From the NCBI RefSeq assembly GCF_022095675.1, contig NZ_JAHYSG010000087.1, positions 1-51,425 of the forward strand: a stretch of DNA of 51,425 bases, written 5' to 3'. Origin of the DNA: Dactylosporangium sp. AC04546. Lineage in GTDB: Bacteria > Actinomycetota > Actinomycetes > Mycobacteriales > Micromonosporaceae. Position numbers and translations under genes: made by a program. Below, piece after piece: positions 8,273-16,635 of the stretch (positions are counted from its first letter, which is position 1; each line of letters opens with the position of its first letter). The notes under the pieces are model-generated. The model was not told where the DNA came from. It made no database searches and worked only from the letters and a program-made list of their open reading frames with translations.

Positions 8273-9862
8273 CTAGTCGATGGGGGGCGGGCCGAGGCGC
8301 GGGAGCGGGAACGGCTGGGTGCGCCGCTCGGTCCACGCGCCCTCGGCCAGGCTGAGCCGGCGGCCGGCGGCCGCGTCGGCGAGGATCGGCGCGGCCCCGG
8401 CCAGCAGCACGGCCACCTCGTGGTACAGGTCGCCGAGCTCCTGCGGGGTGGCCGCCCGGCCGGCGCCGGCCAGCTCGCCGGCCCGCCGCAGCAGCCGGGC
8501 GACCTGCGCGACGACGAGGTCGGCGGCCCGGGTCAGGCTGTAGGTCGCCAGTTCGTAGCAGAGCCGGAAGCGGGCCGCCACGGCCTCGGCCCGGTCCGCG
8601 GCGGCGGCGCTCACCGGCAGCGCCGCGGTGCCGGCACCCGCGTCGGCGGCGAGCTTGTCCAGCAGCCCGGCCAGCCGGTCCCAGGGTCCGACCAGGCGCT
8701 CCCCGGCGACCTTGTCGAGGGCCTCCCGGCTGAAGTTGGTCCGCTGGTGCTCGGGGCAGGTGAGCGCCAGGTAGAAGCGGATCAGGTCGCGCGGCACCTC
8801 GCGCAGCAGGTCGCGGCTGTGCAGGACGTGGCCCAGGCTGGTGGAGAACTTGTCGTTCTCCAGCTCGTAGAACTCGTTGGAGACGTACGTGTCGGGCAGC
8901 GCGTACCGCTCGCCGTGGGCCATCAGCAGCGCCAGGTGCGTCATCCCCCAGAAGTAGACGTTGTCGAAGCCGATGAAGTAGACGATGTGCGGGTCGTGCT
9001 CGGCGCGCCACAGCTCGTCGTCGGCCCGTCGCGGCAGGCCCGCCTGCTCGGCCGCGAACTGGGTGCAGTACATGACGGCCGGGATGCCCTCCACCCAGGC
9101 GTTGACGGTCTGCCCGGGCGTCTCAGCGAACGGCGCCGGGATGCCCCACGCGACCGGGTAGGTGACCGGGAAGTCGGGCAGCGGCCTGTCGAGCAACTCC
9201 CGCACCAGCTGCACGGTGTGCGGCCGCATGCGGCCGGTGCGCTCGGCGTAGTAGGCGGTGAGCCGGTCGCGGTAGCGCTCCATCGGCAGCACCAGGATCC
9301 GCGCCTCGCGGGTGGTCACCGGGTCGTCGGGGTCGACGGTCGAGCGGGCGTTGAGCAGCTCGTCGAAGTTGTTGGGGTGCCCGCACGTCTCGCACAGCCC
9401 GCCGCGGCTGAACGTGAGGCAGACCGGGCAGTCGCCGGCGACGAGCCCCTCGACGAGGAACGTGCCGGTCCGCTCGGAGTACGGCAGCCGCACGTCCCGC
9501 GGTTCGAAGACGCCGCCGCGGTACAGCGGGGCCAGGAAGTCCAGCACCGCGGCGCGGTAACGCCCGTCGTAGGGGGCGAAGCCGTCCAGCGAGATCGCCA
9601 TGCCGGCGAGGGTGGCCCGGATCTCGTGCCAGGACCGCCCGGCCAGCTCGGCCGGGTCGATGCCCTTGCGCTGCGCGGAGGCCAGGACGTAGGTCTGGCT
9701 GTCGTCGGTGCCGCTGCTGAAGACGACCCGGCGGCCGAGCCCGCGCAGGTAGCGGGCGTAGACGTCGGCGGCGATGAACGGGCCGGCGAGGTGGCCGACG
9801 TGCAGGTCCCCGTTGGAGGTGGGCGGGGTGTCGACGACGATCGCGAGGCGGTCGGCGCTCAT
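8273..9862 (-). CDS. Methionyl-tRNA-synthetase-like half of a hydrazine synthetase
   Basis: 529 residues of class I MetRS fold. A HIGH-type motif appears as HVGH (residues 21-24, in NGDLHVGHLAGPF). A zinc knuckle is formed by CPVC (145-148) and CETC (157-160). The KMSKS loop is altered to KFSTS (338-342). In known hydrazine-forming enzymes (Spb40 of s56-p1 and homologues) a cupin fused to a MetRS-like domain activates an amino acid and joins it to N-hydroxylysine, after which the cupin rearranges the ester to an N-N bond. Here the MetRS-like part is a separate gene whose ATG overlaps the cupin stop (ATGA). The altered KMSKS and the operon make a housekeeping MetRS very unlikely. The partner amino acid is unknown. 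Confidence 0.85.
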   Translation of the reverse strand: MSADRLAIVVDTPPTSNGDLHVGHLAGPFIAADVYARYLRGLGRRVVFSSGTDDSQTYVLASAQRKGIDPAELAGRSWHEIRATLAGMAISLDGFAPYDGRYRAAVLDFLAPLYRGGVFEPRDVRLPYSERTGTFLVEGLVAGDCPVCLTFSRGGLCETCGHPNNFDELLNARSTVDPDDPVTTREARILVLPMERYRDRLTAYYAERTGRMRPHTVQLVRELLDRPLPDFPVTYPVAWGIPAPFAETPGQTVNAWVEGIPAVMYCTQFAAEQAGLPRRADDELWRAEHDPHIVYFIGFDNVYFWGMTHLALLMAHGERYALPDTYVSNEFYELENDKFSTSLGHVLHSRDLLREVPRDLIRFYLALTCPEHQRTNFSREALDKVAGERLVGPWDRLAGLLDKLAADAGAGTAALPVSAAAADRAEAVAARFRLCYELATYSLTRAADLVVAQVARLLRRAGELAGAGRAATPQELGDLYHEVAVLLAGAAPILADAAAGRRLSLAEGAWTERRTQPFPLPRLGPPPID

Positions 9863-10233
9863 GCCTCCGTGCTCCCGTGGCTCCCGTGCCGCTCGGCGAA
9901 CACGGCGGTCATCGGCGCGTCCCACCACACGGCGTAGAACTGCAACGGCTCGTCGGTCTCGTTGACGACCTGGTGCTCGACGTGCGGCGGGAAGTGCACG
10001 ACGTCGCCCTCGACGAACGGCACCCGCTCGCCGGCCGAGGCCAGCACCCCCTGCCCGGAGACGGCGATGAAGATCTCGTACTCGTGGTGCGCGTGCGCGG
10101 TCGTGGCGCTGTGCGGGTTGACGACGCACCAGGCGCCCTCGAACGGGGCGTTGAGCTCCGGCCAGGGCAGCAGCCGCTGGGAGTAGGCGTTGTCCGGGTG
10201 CAGGGCGGCGCGGTCGAGGTGGCGGATTCGCAT
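9859..10233 (-). CDS. Cupin half of a hydrazine synthetase
   Basis: 124 residues, one cupin barrel. Metal-binding motif 1 is HAHHEYE (HxHxxxE) followed by IFIAVSGQG. Motif 2 is FPPHVEHQVVN, with the expected His and Asn. In fused hydrazine synthetases the equivalent zinc cupin catalyses rearrangement of the N-hydroxylysine aminoacyl ester to the hydrazine. Here it lies between the N-hydroxylase (2 bases upstream) and the MetRS-like gene (ATGA overlap), in the order cupin then MetRS. The start follows AAGGAGTGACC, a strong ribosome-binding site. Taken alone it would be an anonymous cupin; the neighbours give the assignment. Confidence 0.83.
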   Translation of the reverse strand: MRIRHLDRAALHPDNAYSQRLLPWPELNAPFEGAWCVVNPHSATTAHAHHEYEIFIAVSGQGVLASAGERVPFVEGDVVHFPPHVEHQVVNETDEPLQFYAVWWDAPMTAVFAERHGSHGSTEA

Positions 10234-10235
10234 GG

Positions 10236-11516
10236 TCACTCCTTGGTGGATGCCGCGTCGCGCAGGTCGGCGAGCAGGTCGCCGACGATGTCCGCGGCGC
10301 GCGGGGCCATCATGCTGAGCAGGGAGTCGGAGATGCCGTGGGTGGCCTCGTTGACGCCGACCAGGTAGCAGGCGGCGCCGTCGGCGTCGGGCAGGTCGAG
10401 GCGGTAGTTGCGGTTCACGGTGATCCGGGCCAGCCCGAGCCGGTCGGCCAGGCCGCGGACCAGCGGCGGCGGGTCGCGCCGGAAGCCGGTGCCGAGCAGC
10501 ACGAGGTCGCAGCGCAGCACGTCGCGGCGGCCGGTGCGCCGGTCGGTGAGCTCCAGCACCACCTCGCCGGACTCGTGCCGGGCGTCGGTGACGTCGACCA
10601 TGGTCAGCACCTGCAGCTGCCCCTTGCCGCTGAGCCGGTCGAGGTACAGCTGCTCGTAGATCGACTCCAGGGTGTGCTCGGCCAGCGCCGAGTAGTTCGT
10701 CAGGTGCATCTCGCCGAGGATCTGCCGGCGGGCGGCTGGGCCGGCGCCGTAGTAGTCGTCGACGGCCGACGGGAAGTAGTGCTCGTTGGTGAACTTGCTG
10801 TTCTCGTAGGTGCGCATGGCGATCGAGCGCATCGCGATCGTGCGGTGGCAGCCGGGCAGGTCGTGCTGCACGGCGTCGAACATCTCCGCGGCGCTCTGCG
10901 CGCCGCCGATTACGACCACCCGCTGCGGGACGCCCCTGGGCACGGCGGCGATGCGCCCGCGGTACTCGGCGCTGTGGATGACGTGGCGGGGCGGGAGGGC
11001 GGCGAACGCGGCGGGCACGTTGGGCTCGCGGCCGGCGCCGACGACGAGGTGCCGGCAGCCGATGGTGGAGCCGTCGGCGAGGTGCGCGACCCAGCCGGTG
11101 ACGGGCCCGTCGCCGGCCCGGCGGGGCGTCAGCGCGACGCAGCGCTGCGAGCACTCGACCCGGACCTTGGCCAGGGAGGCGGCGACCCAGTGGAAGTAGT
11201 CGGACAGCTCGACCCGGTACGGCGTGACGCGGCCCAGGTTGACGAACTGGCTGAGCCGGCCGGTCTCGTGCAGGTAGTTGACGAACGTGAACCGGCTCAG
11301 CGGGTTGCGCAGCGTCGCCACGTCCTTGAGGAAGGACACCTGGCTCTGCACGCCGGGCAGCAGCATGCCGCGCTGCCAGGCGACCGTCTCGGCCTGCTCG
11401 ATGACGAGCGCGTCGCGGGCGTACGCGTCGGGCGCGAGCTCCTCGACCGCGACGGCGACGGCGAGGTTGCCCGGCCCGGCGCCGACGGCGAGCAACGCGA
11501 CCTCACGGTGCTCCAT
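10236..11516 (-). CDS. L-lysine/L-ornithine-type N-hydroxylase (flavin N-monooxygenase)
   Basis: 426 residues of the IucD/SidA/PvdA family. It carries the FAD motif GAGPGN (12-17), the family segment VSFLKDVATLRNP near residue 60, a substrate/NADPH region RVVVIGGAQSAAEMFDA, and a C-terminal ATHGISDSLLS. Family enzymes hydroxylate the terminal amine of lysine or ornithine using FAD and NADPH. No siderophore NRPS or IucA/C synthetase is nearby; the next two genes are the cupin and the MetRS-like protein, which require N6-hydroxylysine in the known pathways. Lysine is therefore the expected substrate. Its ATG overlaps the stop of the aldo-keto reductase gene (ATGA). Confidence 0.87.
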   Translation of the reverse strand: MEHREVALLAVGAGPGNLAVAVAVEELAPDAYARDALVIEQAETVAWQRGMLLPGVQSQVSFLKDVATLRNPLSRFTFVNYLHETGRLSQFVNLGRVTPYRVELSDYFHWVAASLAKVRVECSQRCVALTPRRAGDGPVTGWVAHLADGSTIGCRHLVVGAGREPNVPAAFAALPPRHVIHSAEYRGRIAAVPRGVPQRVVVIGGAQSAAEMFDAVQHDLPGCHRTIAMRSIAMRTYENSKFTNEHYFPSAVDDYYGAGPAARRQILGEMHLTNYSALAEHTLESIYEQLYLDRLSGKGQLQVLTMVDVTDARHESGEVVLELTDRRTGRRDVLRCDLVLLGTGFRRDPPPLVRGLADRLGLARITVNRNYRLDLPDADGAACYLVGVNEATHGISDSLLSMMAPRAADIVGDLLADLRDAASTKE

Positions 11517-12499
11517 CAGGCGTCAATCAGCATCGTGACCAGCTCGCCGTAGCGCTCCCCGGCGAGCTGCCCGGCCGGGAACGCCTGCTCCAGCTCGGCG
11601 AGGTCGTCCGCGGTGAGCCGCAGGCCGGCGGCGGTGGCGTCCTCCCGGATGTGCTCGGGGGTCTTGCAGCCGGCAAGGGCGACGATGGCGGGGCCGCGGG
11701 ACAGCACCCAGGCCAGCGCGACGACCGCCGGGCTGGTGCCGTGCCGCCCGGCGACGGCCCGCAGCGGCGCCAGCAGCTCCAGGTTGCGCTCGATGTTGCC
11801 GTCGGCGAAGCGGGGGAAGTTGTTGCGCCAGTCGCCCTCGTCGAGGTGGGCCAGCCCGCGCACGGTGCCGGTGAGGAAGCCCCGGCCGAGCGGCGCGTAG
11901 GCGACCAGCCCGACGCCGAGGTCCGCCAGGACGTCGAGGATGTGCTCCTCGACGTGCCGGGTCCACAGCGAGTACTCGGTCACCAGCAGCGCCACCGGGT
12001 GGGCGGCGATCGCCCGGCGCAGCGTGGCGGGGGCCGCCTCGGACAGCGCCAGGTGCCGGACCTTTCCGGCCGTGACGAGCTCGCCGAGCGCGCCGACGGA
12101 CTCCTCGACCGGCACGTCCCGGTCGACCCAGGCCAGGCACGACACGTCGAGGCGGTCGGTGCCGAGCCGCCGCAGCGACTCGTCGACGGAGCGGCGCAGG
12201 AACTCCGGCCGCCCGTCGAGCTTCATGCCGCCGGCGTCGGGGTCGGGCCGGATGCCGGTCTTCACCATGAGCACGGCCTCGTCGCGGCGGTCGCCGAGGG
12301 CCCGGCCGATGAGCCGCTCGCCGCGGCCGTCGCCGTAGAAGTGCGCGGTGTCGACGAGGGCGACGCCGGCGTCGAGCGCGGCGCGGACGGTCGCCTCGCA
12401 CGCGGCCTCGTCCTCGACGCCGTAGCCGCCGGTCATGCCCATGGTGCCCAGGCCGATCGCCGGCACCGTGAGGTGTGGGGTGAGTGCACGCTGCTGCAC
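11516..12499 (-). CDS. Aldo-keto reductase family protein lacking the catalytic histidine
   Basis: 327 residues from a GTG start, the first gene of the minus-strand hydrazine operon. The fold is that of the AKR13/YajO-type reductases: IGLGTMGMTGGYG at the N-terminus, Asp50 and Tyr55 in VDTAHFYGDGRGE, Lys80 in VLMVKTG. The strand that normally reads LHR-VDP reads CLAWVDRDVP, so the catalytic His is Ala123 and the next residue is Trp. Reduction of an aldehyde (for example the semialdehyde released in hydrazine pathways) would be the natural guess, but loss of His suggests weakened or altered chemistry, as in AKR-fold double-bond reductases. The NADPH-binding end (LAGCKTPEHIRE) looks intact. Confidence 0.8.
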   Translation of the reverse strand: MQQRALTPHLTVPAIGLGTMGMTGGYGVEDEAACEATVRAALDAGVALVDTAHFYGDGRGERLIGRALGDRRDEAVLMVKTGIRPDPDAGGMKLDGRPEFLRRSVDESLRRLGTDRLDVSCLAWVDRDVPVEESVGALGELVTAGKVRHLALSEAAPATLRRAIAAHPVALLVTEYSLWTRHVEEHILDVLADLGVGLVAYAPLGRGFLTGTVRGLAHLDEGDWRNNFPRFADGNIERNLELLAPLRAVAGRHGTSPAVVALAWVLSRGPAIVALAGCKTPEHIREDATAAGLRLTADDLAELEQAFPAGQLAGERYGELVTMLIDA

Positions 12500-12703
12500 G
12501 CCAGACCGCCTTCGCGTAGGAAACCGTCTCGACCGCGCCATGGTCGCCGGGTGTCGTCGCGGGCCGCTCGAGCCTGGGTGGAGAGGGGCACCGCACCGGG
12601 TTCTCAAGGGGTCCTTGAGCCGGCCCGGTGACGATGCCGGAGTTCTGCGCGGCCGGGTGACGCCGGCCCGTGCCCGACGCCCAGTGCAGGAGGACGACAT
12701 CCC
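12500..12703. promoter_or_regulatory. Divergent promoter region with 7-bp inverted repeat
   Basis: The 204-bp gap separates the minus-strand hydrazine operon from the plus-strand O-methyltransferase operon. CTCAAGG (12603-12609), spacer GGT, CCTTGAG (12613-12619) is a perfect inverted repeat with a 3-base centre and is flanked by ACCGGG and CCGGCCCGGT. It is well placed to control both operons. An AGGAGG-like site (about 12688-12694) serves the O-methyltransferase start. Promoter hexamers are not convincing. Confidence 0.5.
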
Positions 12704-13732
12704 ATGACGCAGGAAGCCAAGGCGCTCACGCCGGAGCGGTTCCACCAGGTCCTGCTCGCCTACTGCGGGTCGAAGACGCTGATGAGCGCGGTCGAGGTCG
12801 ACCTGTTCAGCGTGCTGGCGGAGCTCGGCGCCGCGACCGAGGAGCAGCTGCGACGGCGGCTGAACCTGCACCCGCGCTTCGCCCGGCACTTCCTGGAGGC
12901 GCTGGTGGCGCTGGAGCTGCTGGCACGCGACGGCGAGCAGTACCGCAACACCCCGCTGTCCGAGGTGTTCCTCGACCGCAACAAGCCCTCCTACGTGGGC
13001 GGCTTCGCCGAGATGACCAGCGAGACCTTCTACCCGGCCTGGGGCCGGCTGACCAAGGCGCTGCACACCGGCCAGGCGCAGGCGCCGCAGCCGCCCGACG
13101 ACGACGTGCACCTGTTCCGCCTCGACTCGACCCGCGAGCCGGAGCGCGTGCGCCGGTTCATGACCGCCATGGATTCGCACAGCACGCGGATGGGTGAGGC
13201 GCTCGCCGAGCTCATCGACTGGCGGCGGTACCGCACGTTCGCCGACCTCGGCGGCGCCCGCGGCAACCTGGCGTCGGTCATCGCCAAGGCCCACTCGCAC
13301 CTGACCGGCGTCTGCTTCGACCGGCGGCAGTCGCAGCCGTTCTTCGACGAGCACATCGAGCGCCTCGGCCTGGCCGAGCGGATCACGTTCCAGGCGGGCG
13401 ACTTCTTCAGCTCGCCGCTGCCAGAGGCCGACGTGCTCGTCTACGGCCACGTGCTGCACGACTGGGGCCCGGACAACCGCCGGCAGCTGCTGGCCCGCGC
13501 CCACGACGCGCTGCGGCCCGGCGGGGCGCTCGTCGTCTACGACCGCATGATCGACGGCACGCCGACCGACCTCAACCGGCTGTTCTTCAGCCTCACGTTC
13601 ATGCTCGCGTCGGCCGGCGGCTCCGAGTACAGCGTCGACGAGTGCCGCGCGTGGCTGCGCGAGGCCGGCTTCACCAGCATCGAGCACCACGCCGTCCTCG
13701 ACGACCACACCGTCGTCGTCGCGTACCGCTGA
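12704..13732 (+). CDS. SAM-dependent O-methyltransferase (DnrK/TcmO-type)
   Basis: 342 residues. The N-terminal winged-helix dimerisation domain (LLAYCGSKTLMSAVEVDLF) is followed by a class I methyltransferase core with FADLGGARGNLASVIA as motif I, FQAGDFFSSPLPEADVLVYGHVLHDWG as motifs II-III, and LRPGGALVVYDRMID. This is the plant-OMT-like family that methylates phenolic hydroxyls of aromatic polyketides. Motif I has GGARG instead of the usual GGGxG, a mild deviation. The gene starts an operon with a FAD hydroxylase (10 bases downstream) and a P450. It probably methylates the aglycone; the position is unknown. Confidence 0.85.
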   Translation: MTQEAKALTPERFHQVLLAYCGSKTLMSAVEVDLFSVLAELGAATEEQLRRRLNLHPRFARHFLEALVALELLARDGEQYRNTPLSEVFLDRNKPSYVGGFAEMTSETFYPAWGRLTKALHTGQAQAPQPPDDDVHLFRLDSTREPERVRRFMTAMDSHSTRMGEALAELIDWRRYRTFADLGGARGNLASVIAKAHSHLTGVCFDRRQSQPFFDEHIERLGLAERITFQAGDFFSSPLPEADVLVYGHVLHDWGPDNRRQLLARAHDALRPGGALVVYDRMIDGTPTDLNRLFFSLTFMLASAGGSEYSVDECRAWLREAGFTSIEHHAVLDDHTVVVAYR

Positions 13733-13741
13733 GAGGTCGCC

Positions 13742-15340
13742 ATGCAAACCTACGACACCCCGGTCCTCATCGTCGGCGGCGGGCTCACCGGCCTGGCCGC
13801 GTCGGCGCTGCTGTCCCTGCACGGCGTGGAGTCCGTGCTCGTCGAGCGGCACAAGGGCACCTCGGTACACCCGAAGGCCCGCGCGATCAACCCGCGCACC
13901 ACCGAGGTGCTGCGCGCCATCGGCATCGAGGACGAGGTCATGGCCAACCGCTCGCCCATCGCCGGCAACACCGACCTCGTGCACGTGGTCACCCTCGCCG
14001 GGGCCGAGCGGGTGCGGCTGCCGCGCCCGTCGCAGCAGGACATGTCGGCGCTCACGCCGAGCGGCTGGGCCCTCATCGACCAGAACCGCCTGGAGCCGAT
14101 CCTGCTGGAGCAGGTGCGGCGCAACGGGGCCGGGCTGCGGTACCACACCGAGCTCTCGGCGCTGGAGATCGACGACGACGGCGTCACCGCCGTGCTGCGC
14201 GACCGGGGCACCGGCGAGCAGCAGGAGCTGCGGGCGCGGTACCTCATCGCCGCCGACGGCAACCGCAGCCCGGTCCGGCAGCTCGCCGGCGTCGCCCAGC
14301 ACGGCGCCGGCACCCTGACGAGCATGGTCAGCTTCATGTTCGACGCCGACCTGAGCGCCGCCATCGGCGACCGGCGGATCATCGCCGCCTACGTCAACAA
14401 CGAGCACCTGCGCGGCACCCTCATGCCGCTGGACAACCGGCAGCGCTGGGTCTTCAACGTCTCCTACGAGCCGGAGCAGGGCGAGAAGCCCGAGGACTTC
14501 ACCGCCGAGCGGTGCGTCGAGCTGATCCGGCTCGGCGTCGGCGACCCGGACCTGGCCGTCGAGCTGGAGCGCACCCCGCTGCTGCCGTGGGAGATCGCCG
14601 CCCGCTGCGCCGACCGGCTGCGCAGCGGCCCGGTCTTCCTGGCCGGCGACGCGGCCCACGTCATGCCGCCCACGGGCGCGTTCGGCGCCAGCGCCGGCAT
14701 CCAGGACGTGCACAACCTGGCCTGGAAGCTGGCCGCGGTGCTGCACGGCGTGGCCGGCCCGGACCTGCTGGACACCTACGACAGCGAGCGGCGCCCGATC
14801 GCCGAGCTCATGGTCAGCCAGTCGATGCTGCGCTTCGAGATCCGCGAGGGCAAGCCCTACGACGCGGTGGCCGGGGCGATGCTCGACGAGCTGGTGATGT
14901 CGTTCGGCTACCGCTACGACGGCGCCGGCGGCTACGGCATCGAGGACCCGGACGAACCGTCGGCCGAGCCCGGCGCGCGGGCCCCGCACGCCTGGCTGGA
15001 GCAGGGCGGCCAGCGGCTGTCCACAGTGGACCTGTTCGACCGGTCGCTGGTGCTGCTCACCGGGCCGCAGGGCGGGGCCTGGGCGACGGCGTTCGACGCG
15101 GTCGCGGCGGCGGTCGGCGCCCGGGCGGCGAGCCACACCGTCGGCGCGCTCGGCGACCTGGTCCCGGCCGACGACTGCTTCGCCCGCCGCTACCGCCTCG
15201 GCGCGGCCGGTGCGGTGCTGGTGCGCCCCGACGGCTTCGTGGCCTGGCGGGCCGGCGCCCTGGCCGCCGACCCGCGGGCCGAGCTCGCGGACGCGCTGAC
15301 CCGCCTGCTGTGCACCACCGGACGGGAGGCCGGGGCATGA
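13742..15340 (+). CDS. FAD-dependent aromatic hydroxylase / monooxygenase (PgaE/OxyS/RdmE class)
   Basis: 532 residues of the group A flavoprotein monooxygenases. It has an N-terminal ADP-binding GGGLTG (12-17), the mid-protein DG motif region YLIAADGNRSPVR, and the FAD ribityl-binding GDAAHVMPPTGAFGAS near residue 301, followed by DVHNLAWKLA. The C-terminal thioredoxin-like domain typical of polyketide hydroxylases (about 420-530) is present. Relatives hydroxylate or carry out Baeyer-Villiger oxidation on aromatic polyketides, including xanthone formation in pentangular compounds. Its stop overlaps the P450 start (ATGA). The exact reaction cannot be told from sequence. Confidence 0.87.
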   Translation: MQTYDTPVLIVGGGLTGLAASALLSLHGVESVLVERHKGTSVHPKARAINPRTTEVLRAIGIEDEVMANRSPIAGNTDLVHVVTLAGAERVRLPRPSQQDMSALTPSGWALIDQNRLEPILLEQVRRNGAGLRYHTELSALEIDDDGVTAVLRDRGTGEQQELRARYLIAADGNRSPVRQLAGVAQHGAGTLTSMVSFMFDADLSAAIGDRRIIAAYVNNEHLRGTLMPLDNRQRWVFNVSYEPEQGEKPEDFTAERCVELIRLGVGDPDLAVELERTPLLPWEIAARCADRLRSGPVFLAGDAAHVMPPTGAFGASAGIQDVHNLAWKLAAVLHGVAGPDLLDTYDSERRPIAELMVSQSMLRFEIREGKPYDAVAGAMLDELVMSFGYRYDGAGGYGIEDPDEPSAEPGARAPHAWLEQGGQRLSTVDLFDRSLVLLTGPQGGAWATAFDAVAAAVGARAASHTVGALGDLVPADDCFARRYRLGAAGAVLVRPDGFVAWRAGALAADPRAELADALTRLLCTTGREAGA

Positions 15341-16590
15341 CCGCGACGACCACGCCGATCGGCGCCGAGTACCGGCCGTTCGTCGACCTCGACCAGTACC
15401 CGCTGTACCGCCGGGCCCGCCACGAGGAGCCGGTGTTCTTCAGCCCGGCCCTCGGCGCGTGGGTGGTCACCCGCTACGACGACGTGCGCGAGGTGCTGGG
15501 CAACCCGAAGGCGTACTCGCTGGCCACCGTGCCGGACTCGCTCGCCCGGCTGTCGGACGAGGCCTACACCGAGCTGGCCAGGACGTTCTCCGAGGTGCCG
15601 GTCGCGATCCGCGAGGACGCCGTCGACGAGGCCCGCAAGCGCGTGCGCACGCCGATCCTCCAGGCGTTCTCGCCGGAGGTCGTCGCGTCGATGGGCCCGT
15701 TCATCGCCGAACAGGTCGGGGGGCTCGTCGACGCGTTCGCCGGCGCCGGCCGGACCGGTCGGGCCGACCTGATGGCGCAGTTCGCGCGGCAGGTGCCGGT
15801 GCGGGTCAAGGCGCCGGTGCTCGGCATCGACGAGGCCGACGTCGACGCGTTCGTCACCGGCACGTTCGACTTCATGGAGCTGCACTCGGTCGCCGCCCAG
15901 CTGCCGGTCGAGCGGCAGGTCGAGAAGGCCCGCGCGGTCGTGCGCTACCAGCTGCTGCTCGACGCGCACGCCCGGCGCCGCCGCGCCGAGCCGCGCGACG
16001 ACCTGTTCAGCCGGCTCGTGACCGCGCTCGCGCCGGGCGGGCCCGGGCAGGAGCTGAGCGTCGCGCAGCGCAAGGTGCTCGTCGACGCGATGACCGGGCT
16101 GATCGCGGCCGGCCACTTCACCAGCACCGCCATGATCGGCACCGGCGTCTACCACCTGCTGCGCCACCGCGACCAGTGGCGGCTGCTGTGCGAGCGGCCC
16201 GAGCTGCTCGACACCGCGATCGAGGAGCTGGCCCGCTACGACATGCCGCTGCGCGGGCTCATGCGGCGCACCACCAAGCCGGTCACCCTGGCCGGCCTCG
16301 ACCTGCCCCCGCGGACCGAGCTCATGGTGGTGTACCAGTCGGCGAACCGCGACGAGACCGTCTTCGAGCGGCCCGACGAGCTCGACATCACCCGGGCACC
16401 CGGCGAGCACCTCGGCTACGGCCACGGCTCCCGGTCCTGCGTGGGCGCGCCGCTCGGCCGGGCGATGTTCCGGGAGTGCCTCGCGCAGCTCACCCGGCGG
16501 CTGCCGGACCTGCGGCTGGCGCCGGGGGCCGAGGTGCGGTTCATGCCGGGCCTGCACGTCATCCCGACCGCGATCCCCGTCGTGTGGTGA
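15337..16590 (+). CDS. Cytochrome P450
   Basis: 417 residues. The I-helix oxygen-activation segment reads GLIAAGHFTSTAM, the ExxR of helix K is in EELARYD, and the heme loop is GYGHGSRSCVG with axial Cys368, so it should be a working P450. Its N-terminus (RRARHEEPVFFSP then AWVVTRYDDVREVL) and many later segments are strikingly similar to the second P450 of the window, suggesting duplication within the cluster. It ends the plus-strand tailoring operon and is followed directly by a strong bidirectional terminator. Likely oxidises the aglycone. Confidence 0.9.
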   Translation: MTATTTPIGAEYRPFVDLDQYPLYRRARHEEPVFFSPALGAWVVTRYDDVREVLGNPKAYSLATVPDSLARLSDEAYTELARTFSEVPVAIREDAVDEARKRVRTPILQAFSPEVVASMGPFIAEQVGGLVDAFAGAGRTGRADLMAQFARQVPVRVKAPVLGIDEADVDAFVTGTFDFMELHSVAAQLPVERQVEKARAVVRYQLLLDAHARRRRAEPRDDLFSRLVTALAPGGPGQELSVAQRKVLVDAMTGLIAAGHFTSTAMIGTGVYHLLRHRDQWRLLCERPELLDTAIEELARYDMPLRGLMRRTTKPVTLAGLDLPPRTELMVVYQSANRDETVFERPDELDITRAPGEHLGYGHGSRSCVGAPLGRAMFRECLAQLTRRLPDLRLAPGAEVRFMPGLHVIPTAIPVVW

Positions 16591-16592
16591 AG

Positions 16593-16632
16593 CCGGCGCC
16601 GGGCCGCCCGATGGCTGGCGGCCCGGCGCCGG
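16593..16632. terminator. Bidirectional hairpin terminator
   Basis: CCGGCGCCGGGCCGCC (16593-16608) and its exact reverse complement (16617-16632) form a perfect 16-bp GC stem with an 8-base loop. It lies between the stop codons of two convergent genes, the P450 and the first SARP. Confidence 0.85.
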
Positions 16633-16635
16633 TGC

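Noticed and set aside
8273..9862. Housekeeping methionyl-tRNA synthetase
   Set aside because: Altered KMSKS (KFSTS), overlap with a cupin gene and the N-hydroxylase context point to hydrazine synthesis instead.
10236..11516. Siderophore N-hydroxylase
   Set aside because: No siderophore synthetase, NRPS or acyltransferase lies near; cupin and MetRS-like genes follow directly.
11516..15136. Long minus-strand frame of about 1200 codons
   Set aside because: Only the final part is the aldo-keto reductase. The rest is antisense to the O-methyltransferase and FAD hydroxylase and has no recognisable domain.
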